Of a stretch of 64,000 nucleotides of DNA, positions 17,405 to 26,361 are shown piece by piece (the first letter of the stretch is position 1; each line of letters opens with the position of its first letter). The notes beneath the pieces were generated by a model that saw only the letters and a list, made by a program, of their open reading frames with translations, was not told where the DNA came from and did not search any database. A program made the translations under genes and the position numbers. Origin of the DNA: PMG-095 sp037200885 (GTDB taxonomy: Bacteria > Myxococcota_A > Polyangia > Polyangiales > Polyangiaceae); the NCBI GenBank assembly GCA_037200885.1, contig JBBCIN010000003.1, positions 2,222,445-2,286,444 on the forward strand, in the 5' to 3' direction.

Positions 17405-18747
17405 TGGCAAATCGGGGTTATTTCAGCGAGCGCGTGGTGCGCCCCGAGGGCATTGGTCCGGCCAGTGTGCTGCTGGATGGCGAGCGCATCGCCGAAGTCG
17501 TGCCGGGGCCGAAAGCATTGCCCGGCGTGCTCGATTTCGGCACATGGGTCATCGGCCCGGGCCTGGTGGATTGCCATGTGCATGTGAACGAGCCGGGCCG
17601 TACGGAGTGGGAGGGCTTCGAGACCGCCACCCGCGCGGCCGCCGCGGGCGGCGTGACCTCGCTCGTCGATATGCCGCTCAACTCACTGCCGGTCACGACT
17701 ACTGTCGCCGCGTTGGCAGCGAAGCTGACCGCGAGCAAAGACAAATGCTTCGTCGATGTCGGATTTTGGGGCGGCGTGGTGCCAGGCAACGCCAGCGCCC
17801 TCGACGAGCTCGCGGCCGGTGGTGTCCTCGGCTGCAAAGCGTTCCTGGTGCACTCGGGCATCGACGAATTTCCAAACAGCACCGAAGCCGATCTGCGTGA
17901 AGCCATGCCCGTACTGCGTGACGCGGGCTTGCCGCTCTTGGCCCACGCCGAGCTGGATCTAGGCGCCGAAATGCGGATCCAAGATCGGCGTTCGTATCGC
18001 CGCTACTTGGAGTCGCGCCCGAAATTCTGGGAGGACGAGGCGATTCGCCTGCTGGTCGATTTGTGTCGCGAGACCCGCTGTCCGGTGCACATCGTGCACT
18101 TGTCGTCCGCCGCATCGGTGCCTATTTTGCGCGCGGCGAAGGCCGAAGGCTTGCCAATCACCGTCGAAACGTGTCCGCACTATTTGTGTCTCGAAGCCGA
18201 GAGCATTCCGGACGGTGCCACGCTGTACAAATGCGCGCCGCCCATCCGCGAGCACGAAAACCGCGAAGGCTTGTGGCGCGCCCTGCTGGATGGCGTGATC
18301 GACTTCGTGATCACCGATCACAGCCCGTGCACGCCCGCGCTCAAGCTGGCCGAGCGCGGCGATTTCGAGGACGCCTGGGGCGGGATTGCTTCGCTACAAC
18401 TCGGCCTGCCCGCGGTCTGGACCGAGGCCCGCCGGCGCGGCGCCGATCTGATGGCGCTGTTTCGATGGATGAGCGCTGCGCCCGCAAAATTTGCCGGGCT
18501 CTCCACGAGAAAGGGCCAAATTTCCAGCGGTTTCGACGCGGATTTGTTGATCTGGGATCCCGACGCGCCGATCACCGTCGAGGCGGAGCGCTTGTTCTTC
18601 CGTCACAAAGTTTCACCCTACCTTGGACAAGAGCTCGAGGGCCGGGTGCAGCATACCGTGCTGCGCGGCAAATGCGTGTACGATGGTGAGGTGCACCCGG
18701 AGGGACCCGTGGGTCGACACCTCCTTCACCGCAGGACGGCATCTTGA
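17404..18747 (+). CDS. allB: Allantoinase
   Basis: A 447-residue cyclic amidohydrolase that opens allantoin to allantoate, with the usual family length. Metal ligands are visible: the HxH in VDCHVHVNEPG, the carboxylated Lys in GCKAFLVHSG, His in LLAHAELD and in VHIVHLSSA, and the catalytic Asp in VITDHSPC. ATG at 17404 overlaps the flavoprotein stop by one base (TGATG) and follows a CGGAG site, so the upstream extension to 17377 is not needed. It lies between the putative urate hydroxylase and allantoicase, which fixes its role more firmly than family membership alone, since dihydropyrimidinases look similar. Confidence 0.93.
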   Translation: MANRGYFSERVVRPEGIGPASVLLDGERIAEVVPGPKALPGVLDFGTWVIGPGLVDCHVHVNEPGRTEWEGFETATRAAAAGGVTSLVDMPLNSLPVTTTVAALAAKLTASKDKCFVDVGFWGGVVPGNASALDELAAGGVLGCKAFLVHSGIDEFPNSTEADLREAMPVLRDAGLPLLAHAELDLGAEMRIQDRRSYRRYLESRPKFWEDEAIRLLVDLCRETRCPVHIVHLSSAASVPILRAAKAEGLPITVETCPHYLCLEAESIPDGATLYKCAPPIREHENREGLWRALLDGVIDFVITDHSPCTPALKLAERGDFEDAWGGIASLQLGLPAVWTEARRRGADLMALFRWMSAAPAKFAGLSTRKGQISSGFDADLLIWDPDAPITVEAERLFFRHKVSPYLGQELEGRVQHTVLRGKCVYDGEVHPEGPVGRHLLHRRTAS

Positions 18748-19781
18748 GCGACGTGAACACAGTGCGCGCGGGCTTCAATGGACTGGTCGATTTGGCGTCT
18801 TCTTCGATCGGCGGCAAAGCGCTGGCCACGAGTGACGACTTCTTCGCCGGTATGGAAAATCTTCTTTTGCCGGCACGCGCAGTGTTCATCCCTGGAAAAT
18901 TTACCGAGCGTGGCAAATGGATGGACGGTTGGGAAAGCCGCCGAAAGCGCGGCCCCGGTCACGACTGGTGCCTACTCGAATTGGGCGTGCCCGGCTCGGT
19001 GCTCGCGTTCGACATCGACACGCAGCACTTCGTCGGCAATCACCCGGCGTTCGCCTCGGTCGATGCCATTTCGGCGCCGCGCGGAACGCCGCTGCCTGAG
19101 CTGCTGAACGGCACGTTCCGCGAGCTTTTGGCGCAGATGCCACTGCTTCCGAACTCTCAGAATTTGTTCGTCGCGAGCCCCGGCCCGGTCGTCAGCCACC
19201 TGCGGCTGAACATCTTTCCGGACGGCGGTGTGGCTCGCTTCCGCGCCTTCGGAAAGGTGTCTGCGGCTTGGGCCGAGCCTGAGCTCGACTCGTTGGCTGC
19301 GCTGCACGTGCCGCCCGGCTGCTTCGACTTGGCCGCGCTCGAAAACGGTGCGACGGCGCTGGCCTGCTCGGACGCGCATTTCGGGGGCATGAACAATTTG
19401 CTCTTGCCAGGCCGCGCGGAGAATATGGGCTCCGGCTGGGAAACACGCCGTCGCCGTGGTCCAGGCAGTGATTGGATCGTGATTCGACTGGGCGCGCGCG
19501 GCACGCCGCGCCTGCTCGAGATCGACACCAATCACTTCAAAGGTAACTTTCCAGATCGCTGCGCGCTCGAAGTGATCGACGCGCCCGGCGCGCGACCGAC
19601 GGATCTGATCGAGAGCAGTGCGTGGCAGCCGCTCTTGGCTGAAACCAAGCTTGCGGCGGACACGCGGCACTTCTTCGGGCACGAGTTGCTCACGAGCTTG
19701 CCGGCCACGCACGTGCGCTTGCGCATTTTCCCCGACGGCGGCGTGAGTCGCCTGCGCGTGTGGGGCGACCAACGTGGCTGA
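18744..19781 (+). CDS. alc: Allantoicase
   Basis: A 345-residue allantoicase, which hydrolyses allantoate to ureidoglycolate and urea. The protein is an internal duplication of two jelly-roll domains: FVGNHPAFASVDA plus LRLNIFPDGGVARFRAFG in the first half, and HFKGNFPDRCALEV plus VRLRIFPDGGVSRLRVWG in the second, and paired GWESRRKRGPGHDW and GWETRRRRGPGSDW. These are hallmarks of the family. The TTG start at 18744 overlaps the allantoinase stop (TTGA), indicating translational coupling. No ureidoglycolate lyase is recognisable nearby, so the next step must be encoded elsewhere or by an unrecognised protein. Confidence 0.95.
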   Translation: MSDVNTVRAGFNGLVDLASSSIGGKALATSDDFFAGMENLLLPARAVFIPGKFTERGKWMDGWESRRKRGPGHDWCLLELGVPGSVLAFDIDTQHFVGNHPAFASVDAISAPRGTPLPELLNGTFRELLAQMPLLPNSQNLFVASPGPVVSHLRLNIFPDGGVARFRAFGKVSAAWAEPELDSLAALHVPPGCFDLAALENGATALACSDAHFGGMNNLLLPGRAENMGSGWETRRRRGPGSDWIVIRLGARGTPRLLEIDTNHFKGNFPDRCALEVIDAPGARPTDLIESSAWQPLLAETKLAADTRHFFGHELLTSLPATHVRLRIFPDGGVSRLRVWGDQRG

Positions 19782-20286
19782 TTCACTGCCGTCACTGAAT
19801 GCGCTCTCGCGCGACGCCGCGAGCGAGGCGCTGACGCGCTGTTGCGGCGCGACCCGCTGGGTGCAGGCCATGCTGGCGCGTCTGCCCTTCCCGTCGCACA
19901 CCGCCCTGTTCGCGGCGGCCGTCGAGGTTTGGGCGCAACTTGGCCCGGACGACTATCGCGAAGCATTCGGGCATCACCCAGAAATCGGCTCGAATCTCGA
20001 GGAATTGCGACAGAAATTCAGCAAAACGGCGGCCTGGTCGCAGGCCGAGCAGAGCTCCGCGCTGAACGCGAGCGATGCGACGCTGCACGCGTTGCGCGAC
20101 GGCAACCAGGCGTACCGTGAGCGCTTTGGTTTCCCGTTCATCGTCTGCGCCAGCGGCAAGAGCGCGGAGGAAATGCTTACGCTACTACGAACGCGACTCA
20201 AACACGAACCGGATCTGGAGCTCGGCATTGCCGCCGCCGAGCAAGCCAAGATCACGCACCTTCGTTTGGAGAAGCTCGAATCATGA
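19774..20286 (+). CDS. uraD: 2-oxo-4-hydroxy-4-carboxy-5-ureidoimidazoline (OHCU) decarboxylase
   Basis: A 170-residue OHCU decarboxylase producing S-allantoin from OHCU. The diagnostic elements are the catalytic His in FGHHPEIGS, the SxEQSS-like turn with Glu-Gln (AEQSSAL), and the C-terminal ERFGFPFIVCASGKSAEEML. It starts at GTG 19774, eight bases inside the allantoicase gene, and ends in an ATGA overlap with the HIU hydrolase. It acts between the HIU hydrolase and allantoinase in the pathway. Confidence 0.95.
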   Translation: MADSLPSLNALSRDAASEALTRCCGATRWVQAMLARLPFPSHTALFAAAVEVWAQLGPDDYREAFGHHPEIGSNLEELRQKFSKTAAWSQAEQSSALNASDATLHALRDGNQAYRERFGFPFIVCASGKSAEEMLTLLRTRLKHEPDLELGIAAAEQAKITHLRLEKLES

Positions 20287-20621
20287 GCGCCATCACCTCC
20301 CACGTGCTCGATACTTCGCTCGGCAAACCAGCCGCAGCGATGAGCGTCAGCCTAGCGGTACTCGACGACGGCGCATTCGTCGAGCTCGGCCGCGGCGTCA
20401 CCGATCAAGACGGGCGCGTCAAACGACTGCTGGGCGAACGCGCACTCACGGTTGGTCTGTACCGACTCCGCTTCGAGACCGGAGCGCACTATCGCGCGGC
20501 TGGACGTGATTCATTTTACGAGCGGGTCGAGCTGCAATTTCACGTCACCGATCCCAGCCAGCACTACCACGTGCCGTTGCTTTTGAGCCCGTTCGGCTAC
20601 TCCACCTACCGCGGAAGCTGA
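20283..20621 (+). CDS. pucM: 5-hydroxyisourate hydrolase
   Basis: A 112-residue transthyretin-like HIU hydrolase. It has all signature elements: SHVLDTSLGKPA at the N terminus, an Arg-containing central strand (VTDQDGRVKRLL), and the C-terminal HYHVPLLLSPFGYSTYRGS, where YRGS separates the enzyme from transthyretin. It converts 5-hydroxyisourate to OHCU. Starts within the stop of the OHCU decarboxylase (ATGA). Cytoplasmic; no signal peptide. Confidence 0.96.
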   Translation: MSAITSHVLDTSLGKPAAAMSVSLAVLDDGAFVELGRGVTDQDGRVKRLLGERALTVGLYRLRFETGAHYRAAGRDSFYERVELQFHVTDPSQHYHVPLLLSPFGYSTYRGS

Positions 20622-20624
20622 GCC

Positions 20625-22055
20625 ATGAGTTTGACCACGTTAGCGGCCGCACAGTTTCAGGCCCTGAGCCAAGCCAATCGCGCTTTTTCCGCCATTTATC
20701 CGGGCGATCGTCCTGTGCGCCAGCCGGTACATACGGTTTACGGCGGCGCGCAATTGTACAAGGCCGAGACCACACAGCGCCTGGGCGAGCTCGCCCTTGC
20801 AAGCTTCGACGCTTATGCGGGCAATGCCATCGAGCTCGCGACGGGCGTGGGCTTCTTGTCTCCTGCCGCCCTCGTCGGCCTCGACCCGGTCACGCTCACC
20901 GAACGCTACCAGGCAGATCCCGCGGAGCTCCGGCGGGTGAGCCCCAAGGGGTGGCTCGCTCAAACCGTGTACGAGCGAGTCAAGGCCAAGCTCAGCCGCG
21001 AAGCCGTGGAAGATTTTCGAATCGACTTCGAAGACGGCTTCGGAGCCCGCCCCGACGCCGAGGAAGACGAAACCGCGCAGCGCGCCGCGAAGGAGCTCGC
21101 GCGCGCCATCAAGGAGGCGCGTACACCGCCCTTCATCGGCATCCGCATCAAGTCCTTCGGCGAAGAATGGAAGCTGCGCGGAGCACGCACGCTGGAGCTC
21201 TTTCTCGATACGCTGCTCGCCGCGAGCGCAGGCGTGTTGCCGGAAAATTTCGTGGTCACGCTGCCCAAGGTCAACATCCCGGAACAGCCCCGGACCCTGG
21301 TCCGCCTGCTGGAAATTCTCGAAAATCGCCATCATTTGCCGCCCAGCACGTTGCGCTTCGAGTTGATGGTCGAGACCACTCAAGCCCTGATCGGTCCGGA
21401 TGGCTACTGCCCCCTGCCGAGCTTGCTCGCGGCCGGTGAAGGCCGCTGCATCGGCGCACACCTCGGCACGTATGACTTCACCGCCTCGTGCAATATCACC
21501 GCCGCCTATCAGATGATGGATCATCCGATGTGCGATCTGGCCAAAGGCTTGATGCTGCTCGCCTACGCCGGCACCGGCGTCTTCCTATCCGATGGCGCCA
21601 CCAACGTGATGCCGGTCGCGCCTCATCGCGGCAACTCGCTCTCGGCCGAGCAACTCGAAGAAAACCGCGCCGCAGTGTACGGCGCGTGGCAGCTGGCCCA
21701 TCGCCACATCCGCCACTCACTCGAAGGCGGTTACTATCAAGGTTGGGATCTGCACCCCGCGCAGCTCCCCGTACGCTACGCGACCTGCTACGCGTTCTTC
21801 CTCGAAGGCCTGGCGAGCGCTGGCGAACGCTTGAAAAATTTCATCGAAAAGGCCGCCCAAGCCACCCTCGTCGGCGAAGTCTTCGATGACGCCGCCACCG
21901 GCCAAGGCCTACTCAACTATTTCCTGCGCGCGCTCAATTGCGGCGCGATCAGCCTGAGCGACGTCGAACAAACGGGTCTAACGCCCAGCGAAGTCGAGCT
22001 GCGTTCGTTCGCGAAGATTTTGGCGGCACGCCGAGCGCGGCTGACGACGGATTGA
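20625..22055 (+). CDS. DUF6986/CitE-like aldolase-lyase superfamily protein
   Basis: A 476-residue protein of the HpcH/HpaI aldolase, citrate lyase beta and malate synthase superfamily, closest to the DUF6986 group as I recall it. Visible motifs are FRIDFEDGFGARP (metal-binding acid residues), RIKSFGEEWKLRGARTLELFLDT, FELMVETTQALIGPDG, IGAHLGTYDFTASCNI, and DGATNVMPVAPHRG. It follows HIU hydrolase by 3 bp in the same operon. The pathway ends in glyoxylate, so a condensation or cleavage reaction involving glyoxylate, in the manner of malate synthase or malyl-CoA lyase, is a reasonable inference but unproven. It lacks the length and domains of a true malate synthase A or G. Confidence 0.8.
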   Translation: MSLTTLAAAQFQALSQANRAFSAIYPGDRPVRQPVHTVYGGAQLYKAETTQRLGELALASFDAYAGNAIELATGVGFLSPAALVGLDPVTLTERYQADPAELRRVSPKGWLAQTVYERVKAKLSREAVEDFRIDFEDGFGARPDAEEDETAQRAAKELARAIKEARTPPFIGIRIKSFGEEWKLRGARTLELFLDTLLAASAGVLPENFVVTLPKVNIPEQPRTLVRLLEILENRHHLPPSTLRFELMVETTQALIGPDGYCPLPSLLAAGEGRCIGAHLGTYDFTASCNITAAYQMMDHPMCDLAKGLMLLAYAGTGVFLSDGATNVMPVAPHRGNSLSAEQLEENRAAVYGAWQLAHRHIRHSLEGGYYQGWDLHPAQLPVRYATCYAFFLEGLASAGERLKNFIEKAAQATLVGEVFDDAATGQGLLNYFLRALNCGAISLSDVEQTGLTPSEVELRSFAKILAARRARLTTD

Positions 22056-22057
22056 AG

Positions 22058-25000
22058 TCAGCCGAAATCGCACAATCCTTCGACGTAATCCTTGGAGCCA
22101 TCGCGCAGCCAGCCGTCGAGTTGGGCCACGTCTTTCAACTGTTGGCCGCGTGGACGCGGCACGCAGAAGAACTCCACGGAGACGTCGGGCAGCGTGCTCA
22201 TGTCACCCCATAGCTTCTCGAACTGGGTGACTGGAAAAACGTCTTCCTGCGCGTTGCCCCAGCGACGCTTGACTTCTTTCAGCGTGATGTAGGTCGGCAA
22301 GCGCTGCGCCAGAGCGCGCACGCCGCGTCGCACGGCGCGCTGATCGCGAAGATCGGCACGAGATAGGCCAAAGTGCGCCAAGAGCGGATCGATGCTGATG
22401 AAGGTCGTGAGTGAGTTGTAGTAGGTGAGCTTGGCCTCGTCTTCCTCGCGCGGGAGCGCGAGGCCTTCGACCAGCCGCGGACGGCCGCTGACGCGAGCGA
22501 GGCCGCCCCCGCGATCTTCCAGCCGACGCTCCATCACTTCGACGCTCAGACACGCGCCGCTCTGGACATGACGGCCGAGCCAAGCCGGGTCCAAATCCGC
22601 ACCCAGCGTGTCGATGTTGTGCAGCATCGCGTACTTGAGCTCGGGGCGGATCTCGAGCAGGCGCGCGAGAGTACCGTTCAGAAGCAGGTTCGCCACCTCG
22701 TACCAATGACCCACCGGATGCAGGCACTGCACCGCGATGTTGTCGCGATAGTCGCTGGCTTCACCCGAACGAACTGCCCAGTCGATCAAGGCGGCGCGGC
22801 CGTCGTCACGCACCTTCTGTTTGCGCTCTTCGAGCTTCTGCTCACGCAGCTCCGCCCAGGCGAAGCGCAGATCACGCGCCGTGGGGACCAGCCGAAGGCC
22901 GATCGAACGACCCTCGGACAGAAACACGGCGTCGCCGAGCCCGTAGCCCTGTTCGCGCTTGAGCAGATTCGCGATCGGCACGTGCGTGAGGTGACTGGTC
23001 GTGATGACGTGCAGCGGCGTAACGCCGAACTCTCGGCCGCGACGCCGCGTCTTGGCCAGATGAACCTCCAGGAACGTGCGAAAGCGGTCCTTGAGCTTGG
23101 CGAAGGGGTAGATGGCCTTGACCGTGCCGGCACCGTGAGTCCAGCGCGAGCCGGCACCGGCCGCCAGCGTGATCACGAAGACCTCGCCGCGTTCGAGCGC
23201 CGCGCGGCCGGCGCGCTCGCCATCGGCACTGAGCGCGTGAGACTGCACGACGTCGCCCGGGCGCACGTCTTCGATCGGCGTGTCGGCCGGGAGGCGATTT
23301 TTGGCGAGGCCAATGCGATCGCCGCGCAGATCGCTGCGAATGCGCTCGTGCTGCTCGGCGTCGAAGCCGTACCGTTCGAGCAACGCCGGAAGCGAGTCCT
23401 CCGTATCGGCAGCGCGCGCGGCCGGGAGCAACCGTCCGAGCAAGAGTGGACCGATGCGCTCGGCCCGCGCACCGCGGAGATGAAGCATGGAGAAACCGTC
23501 GAGCTCGCGTCGCCGGCGCTCGGAAAAAGAACGTGACCCCTCCTGCAACCAACGTGGCAACATGCACAGGTAGTAGTCCGCGGACAACAGCGCGCCCGAT
23601 CCGGTCAAAAGCTCCGCGGCGGTACCGGACGAATTGATCGCAAAGCGATAAACGACCGGATCCATCGCAAACGGCAGACTCGCCGCCAGCTCATTTTTGC
23701 GCCGGCGCATGATCTCGAGCATCTGGCGCTCGGCCTGGGGCTTGACCTTGGGATCGAAGATGAACCCCATGCCGCCGCCGGACATGCCGCCGAGCATCCA
23801 AAAACCCCAAAAATCCTGGCCGAACTTGCTGCGCGCGTCGGCGATCAAAGACTCCGTGTAGAAGTTGGAGACCCAGGGAATGATGGTCGCGAGCGGCCCC
23901 TCGAAGATACGCGTCGTGAGCCGGCCGAGCTCACGCACGTCGCCCGCAGCCAACGCTTCGACCACGCTGTCGAAGGCGCGCAAGAGCTCCTGCCGCGCGG
24001 TCCAGTCGCGGGCGGTGCCGAGCAGAAAACGCTCGGTAACCATCTCCAAGATGGGTCCGACGTTGGCTGCCATGCCGCCGTGAACGACGACTAGCGAAGC
24101 CTCGAGCTTCTTTCGAGCCGATTCGGAAATGCGGTCGTCGCCGAGTAAAGTGTGACGAGGCAAGAGCCGCCCCGTGCTCGATCCGAACTCGACGTCGCCT
24201 TCCACCGCACGGACGCCTTCAATCAGCTTGATGCCCGGCCAGACTCCGCCGCTGTCTTGCCAGCCGCCACCGGAGCCGCCGAGCCATTCACCGAGAATGG
24301 CTCGACTCGCAACCATGCGTCGCTCCGACTCGGTGAGACAACCGGTAAGGGATTCGATCTGGCCCGTCGCCCGCATGCAAACGGCGATCAGGCCGCCGAG
24401 CAAGTTGGTCGAGACCGCGAGGCGGCTCCCCTTCGGGATGTCATTGACCTGACTCGCGAGCTCGATACCGCGATTGGGACCCACGAGCTGCTCGAGCACG
24501 AGGGAGAGCGGCTGACCCGACCCTTCGAGGGCGGCGGGCACGAGCCCGGACGCGATCACGGCCGCCTTCAGTAACCCTAGGTAATCACTAGCGTAATTGA
24601 AGACCTCCGACGTATCGCGCAGATCGGCTGCGGCATCCAGATCGATGCTGGCAAGCCTCAGCACCGGCTCGTCGATGACGCGAAAAAAACAGGTGATGGG
24701 CGGCGCGGTCTGCTCGTCACGCTCGTAGACGGCGAGATCCACCGAGACGTTGATCACGCGCGCGCCCTCGGGATAATCCATACCCAAGAAAAAAATATCG
24801 CTCCAACCGCTGTGCGTCAGATCCATGCGGACTGGCGTACGCTCGATGAGCACGGGGTAGACGCCATCGGCATCCGGCAACTTGAGCTTATCGCGAACGC
24901 GCAACGGGTGGTCGAGAGCGTGCCCGGTGCGAAACATCCAGCGGTTGCCGCGTTGAGTGCGCACCGAGCGTTGTACTTGCTCGGCCAAGAGATGAAAGCC

Positions 25001-25375
25001 GAGGCCGTGATATGCGGCCGCGAGCGCGCTGGCCAACGGATCCGACAAGCCGTTTGCGTCCGCGTGGGCTAGGAACGCATCCGTGGCGGCGGCGTAGTGA
25101 CGATCGAGCAGCAGCTCCTGACCTTCGTGCGGGATCCGCCCCGCGCGCGGCAGCTCGGGGCGCGCCGGAATCAGGTAACGATAGAGCGCGTAAGTTTGAA
25201 AGATCGCTCGGACGCGCTGGTAAAGGTTGTGCCCGGTATCACGAGCAAATGCGTCGAGCGTCCGGGCCGCAGCGCACAGCTCGGCAAAGCTCGCCTGTGC
25301 CGCAAAGTCCTCGAGCACGCCGATGCGTGCCTCCTGAGACGGATCGGTGATGGCTTGGAGGAGCCGGTGATTCAA
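22058..25375 (-). CDS. Bifunctional GHMP sugar kinase and UDP-sugar pyrophosphorylase
   Basis: A 1105-residue fusion. Residues of about 170-560 form a GHMP kinase: the substrate region PVRMDLTHSGWSDI, the glycine-rich ATP motif EWLGGSGGGWQDSGG near residue 367, and the C-terminal GGMSGGGMGFIFD. This resembles the fucokinase/heptokinase branch. The C-terminal part holds a UDPGP-type nucleotidyltransferase with VITLAAGAGSRWTHGAGTVKAIYPF near residue 737 and FGVTPLHVITTSHLTH. Together it would phosphorylate a free sugar at C1 and convert it to a nucleotide sugar, like plant FKGP, here probably with UTP. An N-terminal helical region of about 160 residues is unassigned. The start overlaps the GalU-like stop (ATGA), so that gene is translated first. 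Confidence 0.8.
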   Translation of the reverse strand: MNHRLLQAITDPSQEARIGVLEDFAAQASFAELCAAARTLDAFARDTGHNLYQRVRAIFQTYALYRYLIPARPELPRAGRIPHEGQELLLDRHYAAATDAFLAHADANGLSDPLASALAAAYHGLGFHLLAEQVQRSVRTQRGNRWMFRTGHALDHPLRVRDKLKLPDADGVYPVLIERTPVRMDLTHSGWSDIFFLGMDYPEGARVINVSVDLAVYERDEQTAPPITCFFRVIDEPVLRLASIDLDAAADLRDTSEVFNYASDYLGLLKAAVIASGLVPAALEGSGQPLSLVLEQLVGPNRGIELASQVNDIPKGSRLAVSTNLLGGLIAVCMRATGQIESLTGCLTESERRMVASRAILGEWLGGSGGGWQDSGGVWPGIKLIEGVRAVEGDVEFGSSTGRLLPRHTLLGDDRISESARKKLEASLVVVHGGMAANVGPILEMVTERFLLGTARDWTARQELLRAFDSVVEALAAGDVRELGRLTTRIFEGPLATIIPWVSNFYTESLIADARSKFGQDFWGFWMLGGMSGGGMGFIFDPKVKPQAERQMLEIMRRRKNELAASLPFAMDPVVYRFAINSSGTAAELLTGSGALLSADYYLCMLPRWLQEGSRSFSERRRRELDGFSMLHLRGARAERIGPLLLGRLLPAARAADTEDSLPALLERYGFDAEQHERIRSDLRGDRIGLAKNRLPADTPIEDVRPGDVVQSHALSADGERAGRAALERGEVFVITLAAGAGSRWTHGAGTVKAIYPFAKLKDRFRTFLEVHLAKTRRRGREFGVTPLHVITTSHLTHVPIANLLKREQGYGLGDAVFLSEGRSIGLRLVPTARDLRFAWAELREQKLEERKQKVRDDGRAALIDWAVRSGEASDYRDNIAVQCLHPVGHWYEVANLLLNGTLARLLEIRPELKYAMLHNIDTLGADLDPAWLGRHVQSGACLSVEVMERRLEDRGGGLARVSGRPRLVEGLALPREEDEAKLTYYNSLTTFISIDPLLAHFGLSRADLRDQRAVRRGVRALAQRLPTYITLKEVKRRWGNAQEDVFPVTQFEKLWGDMSTLPDVSVEFFCVPRPRGQQLKDVAQLDGWLRDGSKDYVEGLCDFG

Positions 25376-26232
25376 TGTCCTCCTCGCTTTTCCGGGGTAC
25401 GTGCTACTTCTTCCAACAACAGCCGGAGCACCTCTTCGCGCCTGGGACCGTATAGCGCGAGCGCGAGCTGGGCGCGCAAGAGCCCGAACGGGCTCTCGAG
25501 ATCGATGCGCTGGCCGTCCACCTCGAGCGCCAGATATTTTTCTCGGGCCGCGAGCAGAGCGAGTGATTCAGTCAGCCCAAGCTTCTCACCGGCCACGAGC
25601 TTTTGCTCCTGCTCGCGCAAGATATCGAACACCTGGGGGGTGAGCGCGTGCGTACCGAAAAGCGCGAGATAGGTTCCTTGGCGGAGCCCCGGGATGATGC
25701 AGCGCTCTTCGGCAACCGTGGGCGTTGGCTTCTCGAGCACCGTTTCGATGCTGTACAGGCGCGCGGCCGCTTTGACGCGCGAGGCGCCTATTACGCCGAA
25801 ATACGGCAGCTGACTCTCTGCGTTGACCTGCACGGCCGACACGGCGCATTGCTCGCGCGCAGCAACCTCCAACAACTGATGCGTGCAGGAGGCCGCCGCG
25901 TGAGTGATGAAGACGTGATCACAGACTTGAACGATGAACGGCTCACCGGCAATCCATGCCTCGGCGCGCAGAATCGCGTCGCCGAAGCCGCGCGGCTCGG
26001 GTTGTTCGACGGCGACCAATGCGGCGCCAAACTGAGCCGAGAGCTCTTGAAATACGCGCTGATTTTGCGGCGGGATGATCAGCGCCACCTGGGCGATGCC
26101 CGCCTGCAGCAGCTCTTCGATTTGCAGCGCGGCGACTCGGCTCGTACCGCCATCTCCCGTCGTGACGTGTTGAAGCGGAAGATCTCCGTGCAGCGGACGC
26201 CCCATCGGAATTATGGCTTTGCTGAGTCTCAA
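25372..26232 (-). CDS. GalU-like nucleotidyltransferase, degenerate nucleotide loop
   Basis: A 286-residue protein with the overall pattern of UTP-glucose-1-phosphate uridylyltransferase: KAIIP at the N terminus, TSRVAALQIEELLQAGIAQVALIIPP, EPRGFGDAILRAEAWI, EPFIVQVCDHVFI, VLEKPTP, and the C-terminal GQRIDLESPFGLLRAQLALAL. The nucleotide loop, normally AAGxGTRxLPxTK, is replaced by PMGRPLHGDLPLQHV, so classical catalysis looks impaired. TTG 26232 has a GGAG site at good spacing; GTG 26292 is the alternative start. It overlaps the fusion gene downstream, suggesting a regulatory or scaffold partner for that enzyme. That role is inferred. Confidence 0.75.
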   Translation of the reverse strand: MRLSKAIIPMGRPLHGDLPLQHVTTGDGGTSRVAALQIEELLQAGIAQVALIIPPQNQRVFQELSAQFGAALVAVEQPEPRGFGDAILRAEAWIAGEPFIVQVCDHVFITHAAASCTHQLLEVAAREQCAVSAVQVNAESQLPYFGVIGASRVKAAARLYSIETVLEKPTPTVAEERCIIPGLRQGTYLALFGTHALTPQVFDILREQEQKLVAGEKLGLTESLALLAAREKYLALEVDGQRIDLESPFGLLRAQLALALYGPRREEVLRLLLEEVARTPEKRGGH

Positions 26233-26361
26233 ACGATTATCTCCAATCTCACGGGTCGCCGAGCCTACATTCTCGCGCCGCGTTTTGTCCACCGAACCGC
26301 GGAAGAAGGGACGATCGCCGAGGTTCGGAGCGATTGGCTGTCTCGCGGCAGAGCCGCCAGC

